Source: Wenzhouxiangellaceae bacterium (lineage in GTDB: Bacteria; Pseudomonadota; Gammaproteobacteria; Xanthomonadales; Wenzhouxiangellaceae). From it: DNA of 17,100 nt. This document shows, in pieces, positions 15,509-17,100 of the stretch. The notes under the pieces are model-generated. The model was not told where the DNA came from. It was given only the letters and a program-made list of their open reading frames with translations, and did not search any database. The translations under genes were made by a program, and so were the position numbers. Where the stretch lies: the NCBI GenBank assembly GCA_023258355.1, contig JALQZL010000022.1, positions 1-17,100 of the forward strand, read 5' to 3'. Numbering within the stretch: the stretch's first letter is position 1; each line of letters begins with the position of its first letter.

Positions 15509-16518
15509 TCGCCAACTCCCTGTCTAAAGACCAATCCGCCGAGCATCAAGACCAACAGCGCAAAGACCACCATGGCGACAGGATGATTGACAGGGATGGG
15601 TACCCCACGGTCCTCTTTCGGCGAGGCTGGCAACTCACAACCAGCGGGTGGTGCCACAGCCAAACTTTCTAGACCCACGATAGAGCTCGTGGCCATGCGG
15701 GTCGCCTCACCAGTGCGTGGGTTGATATTAAGTATTTCACTGGGCAAGTCTTGGCCGCCCACTTGGCGTCGGTCAGTCACCGCCCACAACCCACCAGACT
15801 CATCAAAGCTTAAGCCTGCATTATTGTAGGGGCTAGCCTCATCGCCCAACGGCCCAATCATCTCGACACTGACCGTATCAAGATCGATGCGATACAGATT
15901 AGGAGAGAGCGCATTGCCTTGTGAGTCGAGCCCGACGCCAATGCCAAACGCATATTCTCCAAAGATGGCCAAATCGGTAATCGGCTCACCCAAGGCCCCC
16001 GCCTCGCCGACCAAAGTCAGCAAGCCTGTCTCAGTGTCGGCAGTGAATAAAGACTGCTCGACATCCGAGACGACCCAAGCACGGCCATCGCAATCAAAAG
16101 CCATACCAAAATCCATGTTCCCGCCGAGTGGACGTCCCATGTTGATGGTGCTGCCGCCCACTGCCGAGGCCACGCCTGTCACTGTGCTGACCCGAACGAG
16201 CGTTTTGAGGTCATCATCAGCACCGAACATTTCTTCTGCTGGATTAAAGGCCAAGGCTTCTAAATCAAAAAAACCGGTCGGCAATCCTTGGGCGCTGACC
16301 CGCTCTGACGAACCGTCACTGAGATTAATACGCCACAGGGCATTGACATCGTTACTGTCAGGCAAATTACCGCGGGAATTAACACTGAAACCGTAAGGCT
16401 GTGCCTGTGCCATAGAGACACACAGCAGGGCAATCAGGGCCACACACACACGCACGCCAAACCGCCCACGCCATGGGCAGATTGTCTTCGCACGGTTTGT
16501 CGTGACCAAATGAAGCAT
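15505..16518 (-). CDS. Uncharacterised secreted propeller-like protein with C-terminal membrane anchor
   Basis: About 337 residues from the ATG at 16518; a GTG at 16545 would add nine. A signal peptide with a long n-region and hydrophobic core VALIALLCVSMAQA, cleaved after AQA, lacks twin arginines and so looks Sec-type. The mature part has four to five degenerate repeats of two alternating kinds, LWRINLSDG / LYRIDLDT / ILNINPRTG and LAFNPAEEMFGADD / MAFDCDGRAWVVSD / LSFDESGGLWAVTD, suggesting a beta-propeller like NHL or YncE-type proteins. The C-terminus has PIPVNHP, a hydrophobic helix and a short FRQGVGE tail, reminiscent of IPTL/PEP-CTERM-type sorting tails but without their arginine cluster. 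I do not recognise its function. It overlaps tatA by four bases and probably leads the tat transcript. Confidence 0.8.
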   Translation of the reverse strand: MLHLVTTNRAKTICPWRGRFGVRVCVALIALLCVSMAQAQPYGFSVNSRGNLPDSNDVNALWRINLSDGSSERVSAQGLPTGFFDLEALAFNPAEEMFGADDDLKTLVRVSTVTGVASAVGGSTINMGRPLGGNMDFGMAFDCDGRAWVVSDVEQSLFTADTETGLLTLVGEAGALGEPITDLAIFGEYAFGIGVGLDSQGNALSPNLYRIDLDTVSVEMIGPLGDEASPYNNAGLSFDESGGLWAVTDRRQVGGQDLPSEILNINPRTGEATRMATSSIVGLESLAVAPPAGCELPASPKEDRGVPIPVNHPVAMVVFALLVLMLGGLVFRQGVGE

Positions 16519-16557
16519 GGCGCTTTTCGAACCTTTTTCTATCACGCTGACTACGTC

Positions 16558-16563
16558 ATCATA
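16558..16563 (-). promoter_or_regulatory. Possible -10 element for the propeller-protein-tatABC transcript
   Basis: On the minus strand TATGAT matches 5 of 6 positions of the -10 consensus. Transcription would begin near 16551, giving a leader of about 33 bases to the ATG at 16518 with AAGG inside it. The -35 region is poor (TGGTAA at 18-base spacing, 3 of 6). Confidence 0.3.
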
Positions 16564-16579
16564 TCAGAACAAAGCTGTC

Positions 16580-16593
16580 TTTTACCAGTAAAA
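16580..16593. repeat. Perfect 14-base dyad in the divergent region before recQ
   Basis: TTTTAC (16580-16585), CA, GTAAAA (16588-16593). It lies between the start of the secreted-protein gene and recQ, near the position of the minus-strand -35 region, where a repressor or activator could bind. Confidence 0.4.
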
Positions 16594-16635
16594 TCAGTGC
16601 CCCAACGCCGGGCAAAGCAGGTATCCTGATTGCCC

Positions 16636-17100
16636 ATGGCCAGCCTCTCCCCAGCCTACACCAACCCACAAGCGGTCTTGACCCAGGTGTTCGGCTATGC
16701 CGAGTTTCGGGGGAAACAAGCCCACATTATTGATGCTGTGCTTCAAAACAAGCCCGTTTTGGCGCTTATGCCCACTGGTGGTGGGAAATCGTTGTGTTTT
16801 CAGATACCCGCGATAGTCAAAAGTGGGACAACGGTGGTGATTTCTCCCCTGATTGCCCTAATGAAAGATCAGGTCGATACCCTGCAGCAGCTGGGGGTGA
16901 GCGCTGCCATGCTCAATTCTGGCCAATCCCAAGTCGAGCAAGATACCGTCACCGAGCAACTGCTCAAGGGCGAGTTAGACCTGCTCTACCTCGCGCCCGA
17001 GCGCTTGCTCCTATCGAGCACCCAAGCCTTATTGCAAGGCGTTGAGATTGCGCTGTTTGCCATTGATGAAGCGCACTGCGTCTCGCAGTGGGGGCATGAC
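16636..17100 (+). CDS. recQ: RecQ-type ATP-dependent DNA helicase, N-terminal 155 codons (runs off the right edge)
   Basis: The translation reads MASLSPAYTNPQAVLTQVFG and continues with the RecQ hallmarks: motif 0 (FGYAEFRGKQAHII), Walker A in MPTGGGKSLCFQIPA, motif Ia ISPLIALMKDQV, motif Ib YLAPERL, and motif II with the adjoining aromatic-rich loop start, IDEAHCVSQWGHD, at the window edge. RecQ unwinds DNA 3' to 5' in recombination and replication-fork repair. The ATG at 16636 is used here. An in-frame TTG six bases upstream (16630) has AGG at better spacing and directly follows a stop codon, so it may be the true start. The gene is divergent from the secreted-protein gene. Confidence 0.95.
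   Translation, partial: MASLSPAYTNPQAVLTQVFGYAEFRGKQAHIIDAVLQNKPVLALMPTGGGKSLCFQIPAIVKSGTTVVISPLIALMKDQVDTLQQLGVSAAMLNSGQSQVEQDTVTEQLLKGELDLLYLAPERLLLSSTQALLQGVEIALFAIDEAHCVSQWGHD

Noticed and set aside
16400..16500. Possible twin-arginine signal on the protein upstream of tatA
   Set aside because: The n-region reads WRGRFGVRVC; the arginines are not paired and no RRxFLK pattern exists, so a Sec signal fits better despite the tat neighbourhood.
16794..17045. An 83-codon plus-strand open frame near the right edge
   Set aside because: It is out of frame with recQ, whose motifs continue uninterrupted from 16636 to the edge.
1..17100. Mobile elements, CRISPR arrays, tRNA or rRNA genes, defence islands
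   Set aside because: I looked for direct repeats with spacers, transposase or integrase motifs, and tRNA-like cloverleafs in the gaps and saw none; nearly all the sequence is accounted for by conserved chromosomal genes.

Overview
This window carries ordinary chromosomal genes of a gammaproteobacterium. The evidence is the def-fmt-rsmB block facing smg-topA, a TrkA/TrkH potassium system, an NtrY/NtrX-type two-component pair, a tatABC set and a BPSS1780-type membrane protein. I cannot name the genus. I see no integrase, transposase, CRISPR array, tRNA, rRNA or phage genes. RecQ runs off the right edge and TrkH off the left.

Layout. (1) Positions 1-8340, minus strand: one tightly packed block reading def, fmt, rsmB, DUF4390 lipoprotein, ntrY-like kinase, ntrX-like regulator, trkA, trkH. 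Most joints are start/stop overlaps; the one clear gap (about 80 bases, before ntrX) has a possible internal promoter. The block joins N-formylation and deformylation of proteins and 16S rRNA methylation to an envelope-sensing two-component system and potassium uptake. (2) 8341-8683: a divergent regulatory region with a good sigma-70-type promoter towards smg and two perfect inverted repeats. (3) 8684-11646, plus strand: smg and topA, overlapping by one base. TopA lacks zinc fingers and ends in a lysine/alanine-rich tail. (4) 11643-12769, minus strand: a one-haem cytochrome c lipoprotein followed by a rhomboid protease, ending inside the topA stop codon. (5) 12828-14247, plus strand: a LOG-family nucleotide phosphoribohydrolase and a BPSS1780-type membrane protein. 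(6) 14244-16518, minus strand: an uncharacterised secreted propeller-like protein with a C-terminal membrane anchor, overlapping tatA, then tatB and tatC. (7) From 16636, plus strand: the first 155 codons of recQ.

The most unusual item is the NtrX-like regulator. It keeps a full receiver and a Fis-type DNA-binding helix, but its AAA+ domain has lost the GAFTGA loop and both arginine-finger positions, and has altered Walker B acids. It probably acts without sigma-54 remodelling. The second is the propeller-like secreted protein translationally coupled to tatABC. Nothing else looks like a new multi-gene system.
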